Origin: Maricaulis maris
GTDB taxonomy: Bacteria; Pseudomonadota; Alphaproteobacteria; Caulobacterales; Maricaulaceae
DNA length: 64,000 nucleotides
Direction of reading: 5' to 3'
Assembly: GCF_003634045.1 (NCBI RefSeq)
Contig: NZ_RBIM01000004.1
Coordinates: forward strand, 186,001 to 250,000
Shown: positions 13,511 to 22,345 of the stretch, one piece after another
Numbering within the stretch: the first letter of the stretch is position 1
How the letters are laid out: each line of letters opens with the position of its first letter
Notes under the pieces: generated by a model
Told to the model about the DNA's origin: nothing
Database searches by the model: none
Seen by the model: only the letters and a program-made list of their open reading frames with translations
Program-made: the position numbers and the translations under genes

Positions 13511-13528
13511 TTTGCCGGGACCGGCAAA
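13511..13528. promoter_or_regulatory. 18-bp perfect palindrome in the atp operon leader
   Basis: TTTGCCGG (13511-13518) and CCGGCAAA (13521-13528) are perfect inverted arms around GA, 7 bases upstream of the most distal atpH start candidate. It could be an operator or a tight RNA hairpin limiting initiation. The rest of the 226-base gap up to the TerC gene (13529-13729) should contain the atp promoter, but no convincing -35/-10 pair was recognised. Confidence 0.5.
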
Positions 13529-13729
13529 AGCGCTTGATGTTCAACGACATAAAAAACAAGGCCACACGGGTCGAACCGCTAGCCCCTCAGGTTCGGCGCT
13601 GCGATAGCACAGGGGGGAGCGGGCAGCAAGCCACTCACACCGGGTGTTTCAGCGTGCGGAGCGATTCCCACACAGTTGCAAAACCGGGCGTCCGACACCG
13701 CGCGCCATGCAAAATCAAATTTTGGAACC

Positions 13730-14446
13730 CTAGCGGGGCTTCCTGTTCTTCCTGGCCAGGATGTTGAGCACCTCGACCAACAGGGAGAAGGCGATTGCGA
13801 AGTAGAGGTAGCCACGCGGGATGTGGAAGCCGAGGCCGTCGGCCACCAACGCCACGCCGATCAACAACAGAAAGGACAAGGCCAGCATCTTCGTGGTCGG
13901 GTGTCGCTCAATGAAGCCGGCAACAGTCGTCGCGGCGAGCAACATGACCGCCATGGCAATAACCACGGCCGCGATCATCACCGGCACATGGTCCGTCATG
14001 CCGACCGCCGTGATCACCGAGTCGAGGGAGAAGACGACATCGATCACCACGATCTGCGCGACCACAGAGGCGAAGGCGGCCGTGGCAGGATTGGCGCCGT
14101 CATGATGCGGACCTTCGACCGCGTGATGAATTTCCAGGGTCCCCTTGCCCAAAAGAAACAGGCCGCCCGCGATGAGGATCAGGTCGCGCCAAGAATAACT
14201 GTGACCGAAGGCGGCGAACAATTCACTTTCCAGCCGGGTTATCCAGACGAGGCCGAACAGCATGACCACCCGGAAGACCAGCGCCATGCCCAGTCCAAGG
14301 GCGCGCGCCTTTGCCCTCTCTTCCTCGCGGAGCCGCGACGCCATCAGAGCCACGAAAATCACATTGTCGATTCCCAGCACGATCTCGAGGAAAGTCAGCG
14401 TGGCGAGCGAGAGCCAGATTTCAGGCGAGGCGAGCAGTTCGAGCAT
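13730..14446 (-). CDS. TerC family integral membrane protein
   Basis: The 238-residue protein from ATG 14446 (MLELLASPEIWLSLATLTFL) has about seven hydrophobic segments and the TerC signatures EIVLGIDNVIF and VVFSLDSVITAVG, whose acidic residues are conserved in membrane metal-transport proteins. Family members are linked to tellurite resistance and, in several bacteria, manganese efflux or metal loading of exported enzymes. The frame extends upstream to 14623, but that region overlaps the end of priA and lacks TerC similarity. It is probably cotranscribed with priA. No yybP-ykoY-like leader could be recognised. Confidence 0.88.
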   Translation of the reverse strand: MLELLASPEIWLSLATLTFLEIVLGIDNVIFVALMASRLREEERAKARALGLGMALVFRVVMLFGLVWITRLESELFAAFGHSYSWRDLILIAGGLFLLGKGTLEIHHAVEGPHHDGANPATAAFASVVAQIVVIDVVFSLDSVITAVGMTDHVPVMIAAVVIAMAVMLLAATTVAGFIERHPTTKMLALSFLLLIGVALVADGLGFHIPRGYLYFAIAFSLLVEVLNILARKNRKPR

Positions 14447-14550
14447 GGATCGGCATCCGGTTTCGGCAACACCGGCAGCATGCCGAGACCCGTGATGCAA
14501 TGTCCAGTCTTGCAGGTCGTCTTTTCCGAGGCACGCCCATCGACGCCGTT

Positions 14551-16716
14551 TCAAATGAAGCTGTACGGCTCGACGTCGATTGAAACCCGCACTGATAGCG
14601 GGGTCTTGACCCGTTTCGACCACGCTCGGAGATAGGCGGAGATGTCGATCTCCTTGTCGGCCCGCACCAGGATGCGGCGGCGGTGCCAGCCCCGGATCAT
14701 GGCACGGGGCGGCTCGGCCGGCCCCCAGATCTCAACGCCTTCAGAATTCGGTGCCTTGGCGGCATAGTCATTGGCAACCCGGTCCAGTGTCTCCGTGTTC
14801 ATCGACATGAAGCTGATCGCCGCAAGCCGCCCGAAAGGCGGCAGGCCCAGCGATTCCCGGACCATGAATTCGATATCCAGGAAGGCGTCACGGTCACCGG
14901 CGATCAGGGCTTGGATCGCGTCGTGCTCGGGCTGATGGGTTTGCAGGAGCGCCCGGCCCGGTCGCTCTGCGCGCCCGGCCCGCCCGGCAACCTGCACCAG
15001 CGTCTGGAAGGTCCGCTCTCCCGCTCGCGGATCGCCGCCGGCCAATCCGAGATCGGCGTCAATCACACCGACCAATGTCAAACCCGGGAAATTATGCCCC
15101 TTGGCAGCAATCTGGGTGCCGATGAGAATGTCGATCTCGCCTTGCTCCATACGCGTGACAATCTCTGCGCCGGAGCGGCTGTCCGACGAGTAGATCTCGA
15201 CGCGCGCGTCCGGAAAGGTGAGTTTTGCCTCTTCGGCGACCCGCTCAACCCCGGGGCCGATCGAAGTGAGACTGTCCTCGGCATTGCAGCTTGGGCAATG
15301 CTTCGGCTTCGCCATGGAAAACCCGGTCACATGGCAAACGAGGCGGCCACTATAGCGGTGCTCGACCAGATATGACTGCGTGTCCGGCGACACCATGCGA
15401 TGCCCGCACGCCCGGCACAGGACCAGCGGGGCATAGCCGCGCCGGTTTAGGTAGAGCAGGACCTGTTCGCCGCGCTCAAGGGTATCGCGGACAGCCTGGA
15501 TCAGGGGTGGCGACATCCAACGGCCTGTTTCGGCCGGCGTTTCCCGCAGGTCAATTGCCGCAATCTCGGGCAGAATCGCCGTACCGGGCCGCGCGGCAAG
15601 GCGTACATGAACATAGCGGCCGGCCTGGGCATTTGACAGGCTTTCCAGCGATGGAGTGGCCGACGCAAGTACGACCATCGCGCCTTCCAGCTTGGCGCGA
15701 ACCACGGCGATGTCGCGTCCCTGGTAGGGCAGACCCTCATCCTGTTTGTATGTGGGATCATGCTCTTCATCGACAATGATCATGCGCAGCGTCGGAAAAG
15801 GCAGGAACAGCGACGACCGCGCGCCGACAACAATGCGGGCCCGGCCCTCGGCAACCTCGCGCCAGGTCCTGCGGCGCGCCTTTGGTCCGGCCCCCGAATG
15901 CCACAGCGCTGGCTCGGCGCCGAAGCGGGCCCTGAACCGGGACAGTACCGCCTCGGTCAAGGCGATCTCCGGCAACATGATCAACACCTGCGCCTCCGGC
16001 TCCCGGCGCAGGATTTCAGCAATTGCCTCGAAATAGACTTCAGTCTTGCCAGAGCCCGTGACGCCGTCCAGCAAAGCGGCCTGAAAGCCGCCTGCGCGGA
16101 CCAGGCGCCGAAGCACGCCAGCCGCTTCGACCTGCATGGGCGTGAGCATCAGCCCCTCACCCTCCGGATCAGGCGGCGGAAAGGGGAGGTCGACCAGGCG
16201 AATTAGCTCCGTCAGCGCTCCTGATTTCGCCAAACCCTTGACCACCGAGGCCGTCACACCGGCCTCACGAGCGAGCTCGGCAGCACTGGCCTCCCCCAAG
16301 GCATCGACCGCATCGAGCACGCGCTCACGCGCCTCAGTCATTCGCCCAGGCTCGCCCGGACCGCGTCTGAACACGGTCTCGGTTGGCGATGGTCTCAACG
16401 CGTCACTGGAGCGGAGAACCGAACGCAGAACTATACCGGGGGACTGAACGAGGTAACGCGCCAGCCAGTCGACAAAGCGGCGCGTGCCCTCCGGCAGGGG
16501 CGGGCCGCCGGCCGGTGCATCGATCACCTTGAGCTTGCGATCACCCGTGCCAGGCGTCACCTTCCACACCACGCCTCGGGCCGTTCGTTTGCCCAGTGGC
16601 GCGCATACGTGATCCCCGGGATGAAGGACCACGTCGGCCGGGACGAGATAATCGAACGCCTCCGGCAGCGGCAGCGGGAAGAGTATGGAAACGCGATACT
16701 GTGTCGCTTGTGTCAC
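14551..16716 (-). CDS. priA: Primosomal replication protein N' (PriA helicase) with a degenerate second zinc site
   Basis: PriA reloads the replisome at stalled forks. The 721-residue protein has the N-terminal DNA-binding domain, Walker A GVTGSGKT (residues 219-225 region), the DEEH box (317-320), helicase motifs ASATPSLES and the zinc-binding insert. In that insert the eight cysteine positions align without gaps to E. coli PriA (constant offset of two): C434, C437, C474 and C477 (first zinc) are present, but the second site reads S443, T446, C461, T464. Codons at 15388-15390, 15379-15381 and 15325-15327 confirm the substitutions. The rest of the protein looks intact. Confidence 0.95.
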   Translation of the reverse strand: MTQATQYRVSILFPLPLPEAFDYLVPADVVLHPGDHVCAPLGKRTARGVVWKVTPGTGDRKLKVIDAPAGGPPLPEGTRRFVDWLARYLVQSPGIVLRSVLRSSDALRPSPTETVFRRGPGEPGRMTEARERVLDAVDALGEASAAELAREAGVTASVVKGLAKSGALTELIRLVDLPFPPPDPEGEGLMLTPMQVEAAGVLRRLVRAGGFQAALLDGVTGSGKTEVYFEAIAEILRREPEAQVLIMLPEIALTEAVLSRFRARFGAEPALWHSGAGPKARRRTWREVAEGRARIVVGARSSLFLPFPTLRMIIVDEEHDPTYKQDEGLPYQGRDIAVVRAKLEGAMVVLASATPSLESLSNAQAGRYVHVRLAARPGTAILPEIAAIDLRETPAETGRWMSPPLIQAVRDTLERGEQVLLYLNRRGYAPLVLCRACGHRMVSPDTQSYLVEHRYSGRLVCHVTGFSMAKPKHCPSCNAEDSLTSIGPGVERVAEEAKLTFPDARVEIYSSDSRSGAEIVTRMEQGEIDILIGTQIAAKGHNFPGLTLVGVIDADLGLAGGDPRAGERTFQTLVQVAGRAGRAERPGRALLQTHQPEHDAIQALIAGDRDAFLDIEFMVRESLGLPPFGRLAAISFMSMNTETLDRVANDYAAKAPNSEGVEIWGPAEPPRAMIRGWHRRRILVRADKEIDISAYLRAWSKRVKTPLSVRVSIDVEPYSFI

Positions 16717-16856
16717 GCAGTACGCCTCCCGGAAACGTAAGTGTGGTCTGCCTGACGCCGGGTATAGCGAGCACCGTGCCCTTGTGTCCCGACGGTTTGC
16801 ATCTCGTAAACCGAATAGGCCAAGAGTGGGCTGTCAAGGCGAGGGAGACAATCGAG

Positions 16857-17543
16857 ATGTCCGAACACGACAACCAGACCGATGCGGCAGCCGCTGACGC
16901 CGACCGGATCCGTGATTTCCTTGTCGCCAATCCGGATTTCGTCCGCGAGGACGCCGAGCTGTTTTCTCTGGTGATTGAAACCGGTCGGAGTGACGGCGCC
17001 ATCGATCTCGGCGCTGCGGCGCGCGACAAGCTTCGCGAGGAAGTCCGGCAACTGAAATCGCTCAACGCCTCCATCGTGGAAACGGCCCGGGCGAATCTGG
17101 CGACCCAGTCCCAGATCCATATGGCCGTTCTCGCCCTGTTAGAGGTCGACTCGCTTGCCGGGCTGGACAGCAAAATGTCCAACCGCCTGACCGGCGCGCT
17201 CGGCATCGATGCATGTCGCGTGCTGATCGAAGGCCATGCGCCGCTCAAGGACGCCGAATCGATCCTGGGCGCCGCCGAAGGCTTCGTCGGTGATGTTCTG
17301 GGCGATCACGTTGAACTGCTCGGCCCGGTCAATCCAGCCAACGCCCACGCCCTCTATGGACAGCAGGGAGCACGCGTGAGTTCGCAGGCGATCGTCCGGC
17401 TGGATTTCGGTGGCCATGACGGACTGATGGCTCTGGCCGCGCGGGATGCGCATCTTTTCCAGGCTGGCCAAGGGACCGAATTATTGAATTTCCTGGCCCG
17501 CGCGGTCGAACGAATGGTCGTGCAATGGCTTCACCAGAACTGA
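16857..17543 (+). CDS. DUF484 family protein
   Basis: The 228-residue protein starts at ATG 16857 (MSEHDNQTDAAAADADRIRD); the frame runs further upstream but only there does the family begin. It shows the DUF484 pattern: an N-terminal helical part with FLVANPDFVREDAELF, a coiled segment (RDKLREEVRQLKSLNASIVE), then a GAF-like domain (about residues 95-225). The biochemical role is unknown. The gene typically precedes xerC in proteobacteria, and here its end overlaps the xerC start by 19 bases, so the pair is coupled. It is divergent from priA across 140 bases. Confidence 0.88.
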   Translation: MSEHDNQTDAAAADADRIRDFLVANPDFVREDAELFSLVIETGRSDGAIDLGAAARDKLREEVRQLKSLNASIVETARANLATQSQIHMAVLALLEVDSLAGLDSKMSNRLTGALGIDACRVLIEGHAPLKDAESILGAAEGFVGDVLGDHVELLGPVNPANAHALYGQQGARVSSQAIVRLDFGGHDGLMALAARDAHLFQAGQGTELLNFLARAVERMVVQWLHQN

Positions 17544-18460
17544 GCACGAGCTGGCAGGCCGCACTCAATGCCTTCCTGGGCCACCTGGCCGGCGAACGAC
17601 GCCTGTCGCCACGGACACTCGATGCCTATCGGCGCGACCTTGATGCCTTTGGCGAGTTCCTTGCCGGTCATGTGGGCGGGCCACTGAGCTTGTCTGACCT
17701 GGCGACGCTCTCCCCCCGCGACTTTCGGGCCTATATGGCGTCGCGTCGCCGCGACGGCCTCTCATCTCGCTCGCTGGCACGGGCGCTGTCAGCCATCCGT
17801 ACCTTTTTCGCTTACGCGAAGCGACGCTGGTCACTCGATAACCCCGCCCTGTCCTTGGTGGAGAGTCCGAAACTCGGCCGCGCAGCGCCGAAACCGGTCA
17901 GCGAACAGGCCGCACACGATCTGGTCTCGGAAACCAGCACACGCGGGGTGCAGGATTGGGTCGCAGCGCGCGACGCGGCCATCCTTCTCCTGCTTTACGG
18001 ATGCGGCCTGCGCATATCGGAAGCCCTCTCTCTCACCGGCCGGGACCACCCGCTCGGCGAAAGTCTGCGGATTTCCGGCAAGGGCGGGAAGACACGGATT
18101 GTGCCCGTCCTGCCCGCGGTGGCGGAGGCCGTCGAGCGCTATGTCCGGCTGTGCCCATTCGCGCATGAACCGGAAGCGCCCTTGTTTCGCGGCAGTCGAG
18201 GCGGTGCGCTCGGTGCCCGCGCCGTGCAGGCCCTGATGCAGGAATTGCGCGGTCGCCTTGGGCTGGCCGAAACGGCAACGCCCCATGCTTTGCGGCACGC
18301 GTTCGCGACCCACCTCCTGGCCAATGGCGGTGATCTGAGGGCGATACAGGAGCTGCTCGGTCATGCCAGCCTCTCAACCACGCAAATCTATGCGGACGTC
18401 GAAAGCGCACGCCTGATGGCGGTCTATGACGGGACCCACCCGCGCGCGCGGCGAGGATGA
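17525..18460 (+). CDS. xerC: Tyrosine recombinase XerC
   Basis: XerC, with XerD, resolves chromosome dimers at dif. The 311-residue protein has an N-terminal SAM-like core-binding domain (residues about 10-105) and the catalytic domain with R163 (GCGLRISEALSL), K186/K189 region, H254 and R257 (HALRHAFATHLL), H280 (LLGHASLSTTQ) and nucleophile Y289. All catalytic residues are present. Assignment to XerC rather than XerD is from the overlap with DUF484. Confidence 0.92.
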   Translation: MASPELSTSWQAALNAFLGHLAGERRLSPRTLDAYRRDLDAFGEFLAGHVGGPLSLSDLATLSPRDFRAYMASRRRDGLSSRSLARALSAIRTFFAYAKRRWSLDNPALSLVESPKLGRAAPKPVSEQAAHDLVSETSTRGVQDWVAARDAAILLLLYGCGLRISEALSLTGRDHPLGESLRISGKGGKTRIVPVLPAVAEAVERYVRLCPFAHEPEAPLFRGSRGGALGARAVQALMQELRGRLGLAETATPHALRHAFATHLLANGGDLRAIQELLGHASLSTTQIYADVESARLMAVYDGTHPRARRG

Positions 18461-18561
18461 CCCGCCCCGTGGCCGAAAGTCCGCGGCACGACGCGTGCCG
18501 CTGGCGCCATTCTGATGGCCTTGGCTAACCCAAGACACTTGCCTCACCGCTCCAATGAATA

Positions 18562-18580
18562 TACTTTGAATTTTAAAGTA
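18562..18580. promoter_or_regulatory. Inverted repeat, candidate operator of the membrane protein-wHTH pair
   Basis: TACTTT (18562-18567) and AAAGTA (18575-18580) form perfect arms around an AT-rich 7-base centre in otherwise GC-rich DNA, 14 bases before the start at 18595 and just ahead of a GGAG ribosome binding site (18584-18587). The position suits repression by the wHTH protein encoded as the second gene. That pairing is inference. Confidence 0.55.
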
Positions 18581-18594
18581 CTCAGGAGATAGGC

Positions 18595-19209
18595 ATGAGT
18601 GAGCAATCGGATCTGGAGTTCCTGCGTGATGTTGCGGCAAGCGGGCAGCACGCCCCATCGCTGAGCGGCCGCTTCTTTGTCTGGTGGGGTGGTCTGGCGG
18701 CACCAGCATTGCTCGCACACTGGACCATCTTGACCGGGCTTGTCGAAATTCCGGTGGCTTATGTCGGCTTCGTCTGGATGGCCTATGGATTGATTGGCAT
18801 GGCCGGTTCGAGCTTGCTCGGCCGCAGCCTGCGCAGCAAGCCCGGCGCCGGCGCCATCAATAATCGCGGCGAGGCCGCCGCCTGGCGCGGCGTGACCTGG
18901 ATGGTGGCGGCCTACGCAATCGGCGCCGTAATTGCTATGGCCGTCGGCCGCGGACACATGGTGTTGTTCGATACAATCCCGCTTGTGGCCTTCGCCGGAT
19001 ATGGCCTGTCATTCCACGTAAGCGCTCAGTTGGGCGGCGCCCGCTGGATGCAGGGCATGGCCATCATCGCGTGGCTCGCAAGTGGTGCCGGTCTGTCCCT
19101 TGTCGGCACTTCAGACCTCTACCTCTTTGCAGCCGGCGCTATCGCTGTTCTGGCCATCATTCCAGGCCTTGTGCTACTGCGCGGCGAACCAGCGGCGGAG
19201 GCTGGGTGA
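18595..19209 (+). CDS. Uncharacterised membrane protein paired with a wHTH regulator
   Basis: The 204-residue protein has a soluble N-terminus of about 25 residues and about six hydrophobic segments (from VWWGGLAAPALLAHW to IIPGLVLLRG), so it should be an inner-membrane protein. I do not recognise a named family. The start is supported by a GGAG box 7 bases upstream. Its stop directly abuts the ATG of the following regulator gene (19210), a layout seen in small autoregulated membrane protein-regulator modules. Its role is unknown; sensing or membrane homeostasis is only a guess. Confidence 0.75.
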   Translation: MSEQSDLEFLRDVAASGQHAPSLSGRFFVWWGGLAAPALLAHWTILTGLVEIPVAYVGFVWMAYGLIGMAGSSLLGRSLRSKPGAGAINNRGEAAAWRGVTWMVAAYAIGAVIAMAVGRGHMVLFDTIPLVAFAGYGLSFHVSAQLGGARWMQGMAIIAWLASGAGLSLVGTSDLYLFAAGAIAVLAIIPGLVLLRGEPAAEAG

Positions 19210-19509
19210 ATGCCCGACGACTTCGACGCCAACTCTCTGGATGACGTCATCCATGGCAAGCTACGGCTGGCGATCATGGCATTCCTGTCGGCAACGCGGG
19301 ACGCGACGTTCGGCGAAATCAAAACCCGGACCAACGCGTCTGACGGCAATTTGTCAGTGCACCTGCGCAAGCTTGAAGAGGCCGGCTACATCCAGATCAG
19401 CAAGGGTTTCGTCGGCCGCAAACCGCAAACCCGCGCTGCCCTGACAACGGAAGGACGCGCGGCCTGGCTGGCCTATCTCGACCAGCTCCGCAACCTGATC
19501 CAACCCTGA
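19210..19509 (+). CDS. Winged-helix transcriptional regulator (ArsR/MarR-like fold)
   Basis: The 99-residue protein is a stand-alone winged helix: a first helix with LDDVIHGKLRLAIMAFL, the recognition part TFGEIKTRTNASDGNLSVHLRKLEEAGYI and a wing ending in RKPQTRAALTTEGRAAW. This matches small regulators that control the operon they sit in. It begins immediately after the membrane protein stop and probably binds the inverted repeat at 18562-18580. The ligand is unknown, and no metal-binding cysteines are present. Confidence 0.82.
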   Translation: MPDDFDANSLDDVIHGKLRLAIMAFLSATRDATFGEIKTRTNASDGNLSVHLRKLEEAGYIQISKGFVGRKPQTRAALTTEGRAAWLAYLDQLRNLIQP

Positions 19510-19518
19510 CGATTGACC

Positions 19519-20082
19519 TCAAGCCGCGCGGCGGCTGGGCGTATGGTGCCAGGCAATGACATCGATCCCTTCGTCGCTGTCGCGCCGGGTCGCTCCTTGA
19601 ACGAAGCCTGCCTTTTCCAGCACGCGATGCGAGGCATCACGATCATCGCGGGTATGCGCCACGACCGACTTCACTCGCTCATGCGTGTAAGCCCAGTCCA
19701 GCAGCGCCACGACACCTTCCGTGGCAAGGCCCTGTTCGCGATAGGACAACAACATCGAATAGCCGATCTCGACCGCACCCTGCTTGTCAGGCGTGCCCTT
19801 GAAGCCGCCGGTTCCGAGCAAACGGTTCATGACAGGCGAGACATAGACCCACGAATACCAACCACTGTCCGCAGGTCGGGCCACAAGCCGGTCTCGCGTC
19901 CATTCCAACGTGTCCCCGTCCATCAGCTCTGGCGGCCAGGACGGCTCTGGTTCGACACCCAGCGCCCTGAAGAAACCAATGCGGTCCTCAAGCTGCAGGG
20001 TCGCCAACTCGGCATTCAGCGCAACCAGCCGCAAGCGCGGCGAAGCGATTTCAATCGGCTTCGGCATCAGCGTGTAACCCAT
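19519..20082 (-). CDS. GNAT family N-acetyltransferase (RimJ/RimL-like)
   Basis: The 187-residue protein has the GNAT acetyl-CoA site (EIGYSMLLSYREQGLATEGV), the later SHRVLEKAGF motif and an N-terminal RLRLVAL strand, as in RimJ/RimL-type enzymes. The substrate cannot be told from sequence; members acetylate protein N-termini, amino acids or small amines. It faces the wHTH gene with 9 bases between the stops, and about 150 bases separate it from the lpd stop; no clear signal was seen there. Confidence 0.85.
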   Translation of the reverse strand: MGYTLMPKPIEIASPRLRLVALNAELATLQLEDRIGFFRALGVEPEPSWPPELMDGDTLEWTRDRLVARPADSGWYSWVYVSPVMNRLLGTGGFKGTPDKQGAVEIGYSMLLSYREQGLATEGVVALLDWAYTHERVKSVVAHTRDDRDASHRVLEKAGFVQGATRRDSDEGIDVIAWHHTPSRRAA

Positions 20083-20233
20083 GACCCCACGTGTACAGAC
20101 CCACTATGGCAATTCGCAAGCCACATCCCTGTGACCGCACCCCGCGGACGACGTCGACCGACGACTCAGCCTGCGACAACATCATCTTACCACGTTGATC
20201 GCAATTCAGTGCGACGGGGTTGTGACAGGCAGG

Positions 20234-21634
20234 TCAGGACTGCATGGTCCAGCCTTCCACGCCCATCGCCGCCTGGCGCACGGCCTCGGTCAGCGTCGGG
20301 TGCGGGTGACACGTGCGGGCAATGTCTTCGGAAGCCGCCCGGAATTCCATCGCAAGACAGAGTTCGCTGATCATTTCGCCGACATTGGCACCGATCATGT
20401 GCGCTCCGAGTATTTCATCCGTCTCGGCATCGGCAAGGATTTTGACGAAACCATCCGTGGCGTGATTGGTGCGTGCACGGGAATTGGCCTGGAAGGGGAA
20501 TTTCCCCTTCTTGTACTTGCGGCCCTCCGCCTTCAACTCGTCCTCGGTCTTGCCGACTGTCGCGATCTCGGGCGCTGTATAAACGACACCCGGTATCACA
20601 CCGTAATTGACGTGACCGGCCTTGCCGGCAATCCGCTCGGCACAAGCAACACCCTCGTCCTCAGCCTTGTGGGCCAACATGGGACCATGTGTGCAGTCGC
20701 CGACGACCCAGACATTCTCGGCCGATGTGCGGTATTGATCGTGAGCGATGAAGCCGCGTTTGTCGGTTTCGATTCCCACGGTCTCGAGACCCAGACCTTC
20801 GGTAAAGGGCCGGCGGCCGATACAGACCAGAACAGTGTCTGCCTCGACGGTTTCGGCGTCGCCGCCATCGGCAGGCTCGAGTGTGACAGCCAGGGTGTCC
20901 CCGGACACATCGACACCGGTCACCTTTGTGCCGAGCTTGAAGTCCATGCCCTGCTTGGCAAAAATGCGCTGAGCGGTTTTCGCCAGCTCACTGTCCATGC
21001 CCGGCAGGATGCGGTCGAGATACTCGACAACCGTCACTTCGGCGCCCAAACGACGCCACACCGACCCCAACTCAAGGCCAATCACGCCAGCCCCGATCAG
21101 AACCAGCTTTCCCGGAACCTTGTCGAGAGACAGCGCACCGGTGGACGAGACCACTCGCTTCTCATCGATCTCGACCCCCGGGAGCGGCGTAACTTCCGAC
21201 CCGGTCGCGATCACAATATTCCGGGTCTCGAGCGTCGTGACGCCGTCATCGGTCGTCACCTCGACCTTGCCGGCGCCAGCAATGCGCCCGCGGCCGCTCA
21301 CATAGTCGACACCGTTTTTCTTGAACAGGAATTCGATACCCTTGGTAAGGCCATCCACCGCCTCGTCTTTCTGGCCCAGCATGGCGTCCAGGTCGAGTTC
21401 CACATTCCCGGTCTTGATGCCAAGCGCCGCAAATTCCGTGCTCGCAGCCTCAAACAATTCGGAAGCGTGCAACAGCGCCTTGGACGGTATACAGCCAACA
21501 TTGAGGCAGGTGCCGCCAAGCGTACCGCGCATCTCGACGCACGCCGTTTTCAGGCCGAGCTGGCCGGCGCGGATCGCGCAGTTATAGCCGCCGGGTCCGC
21601 CGCCGATGATCACGATATCATATGTGTCAGACAT
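20234..21634 (-). CDS. lpdA: Dihydrolipoamide dehydrogenase (E3)
   Basis: E3 reoxidises dihydrolipoyl groups of 2-oxo acid dehydrogenases with FAD and NAD+. The start at ATG 21634 ([16 protein letters not shown]) gives 466 residues; the frame extends 19 codons upstream without family similarity. Present are the FAD GxGxxG fold, the redox disulfide C43/C48 ([12 protein letters not shown]), the NAD site ([15 protein letters not shown]) and the C-terminal catalytic HPHPTLTEA. It lies downstream of sucAB on the same strand, so it is most likely the E3 of the 2-oxoglutarate dehydrogenase complex. Confidence 0.97.
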   Translation of the reverse strand: MSDTYDIVIIGGGPGGYNCAIRAGQLGLKTACVEMRGTLGGTCLNVGCIPSKALLHASELFEAASTEFAALGIKTGNVELDLDAMLGQKDEAVDGLTKGIEFLFKKNGVDYVSGRGRIAGAGKVEVTTDDGVTTLETRNIVIATGSEVTPLPGVEIDEKRVVSSTGALSLDKVPGKLVLIGAGVIGLELGSVWRRLGAEVTVVEYLDRILPGMDSELAKTAQRIFAKQGMDFKLGTKVTGVDVSGDTLAVTLEPADGGDAETVEADTVLVCIGRRPFTEGLGLETVGIETDKRGFIAHDQYRTSAENVWVVGDCTHGPMLAHKAEDEGVACAERIAGKAGHVNYGVIPGVVYTAPEIATVGKTEDELKAEGRKYKKGKFPFQANSRARTNHATDGFVKILADAETDEILGAHMIGANVGEMISELCLAMEFRAASEDIARTCHPHPTLTEAVRQAAMGVEGWTMQS

Positions 21635-21733
21635 GCCTGCCTCGCTGTGCTCGCCGCCAAGGCGGCCCGTTGGCCCTATATGCCCCCGCAAAAGGGCAAA
21701 CGTAAGGGGTAAATCGATCGCGAATGCAGCGGA

Positions 21734-22243
21734 TCAGCGTGAAATGACGAGCCGTTTGGGAAGCGCTCCCGCCTGCCGCAGGATGATCAAGCCAATGAGT
21801 CCGACCAGCAGCAGCCCATTGGCCACCCAGTCTTCGATCTGGTTCGAGGAGTCGCTCCAGAAATCATAGAGCGAGTGAGTCGAGTAGATGACCCAGCCGG
21901 TCAGGTCGAAGACCAACGCCGCAGCGTAGACCGGCAACGCCGCCGACATCCGCATTACGAGCAGCGCAACAGCCCCGGAATAGGCGACGGCATTGGCAAC
22001 CGTCAGGGCGGCACCAAACATGCCCATATTGTCCACAATGATGACCAAGGTCGGATCGATCCCGGCCGACACCGCATCACCAAACTTGATAATCAGGACC
22101 CGCGTGGCGGAACCAAGCTGGGTAAGCGCCCAATAACTGATACCCACAATGAGGCCCCAGCGCAGCGCGACAATCTCCCAACGCCCGGTTTCCGGTCTTG
22201 GCACTCGCCCCTCCAGCGCGCCGCGGCGGCGGAAGAAACCCAC
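21734..22243 (-). CDS. Uncharacterised membrane protein between sucB and lpd
   Basis: The frame encodes 169 residues from a GTG at 22243. It has about four hydrophobic segments (WGLIVGISYWALTQL, VIIVDNMGMFGAALTVANAVAYSGAVALLVM, LPVYAAALVFDLTGWVIY, VANGLLLVGLIGLIIL), so it is probably an inner-membrane protein. I do not recognise a family. It occupies the gap between sucB and lpdA on the same strand, after a hairpin that may partly terminate sucAB transcription. The start codon is uncertain. Confidence 0.7.
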   Translation of the reverse strand: MGFFRRRGALEGRVPRPETGRWEIVALRWGLIVGISYWALTQLGSATRVLIIKFGDAVSAGIDPTLVIIVDNMGMFGAALTVANAVAYSGAVALLVMRMSAALPVYAAALVFDLTGWVIYSTHSLYDFWSDSSNQIEDWVANGLLLVGLIGLIILRQAGALPKRLVISR

Positions 22244-22292
22244 CGGCAGCAGCCAGCATCTTGCGGCGTCAAGGTCGTGCGGTCAAATGAAA

Positions 22293-22321
22293 CCGCCCGG
22301 TCGAACGGATCAACCGGGCGG
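22293..22321 (-). terminator. Rho-independent terminator-like hairpin after sucB
   Basis: CCGCCCGGT (22293-22301) and ACCGGGCGG (22313-22321) are perfect arms around an 11-base loop. Read on the minus strand, the hairpin lies 24 bases past the sucB stop and is followed by TTTCATTTGA, a weak U-rich run, so sucAB may be partly separated from the downstream membrane gene and lpdA. Confidence 0.65.
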
Positions 22322-22345
22322 ATAATTAATAATACATTTCAAATA

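Noticed and set aside
14447-14623. Upstream extension of the TerC frame
   Set aside because: Overlaps the priA end, Arg-rich and not similar to TerC; ATG 14446 gives the family N-terminus.
20195-21712. 505-residue frame opposite lpdA, longer than lpdA itself
   Set aside because: Product lacks any family pattern, while the minus strand has all E3 motifs.
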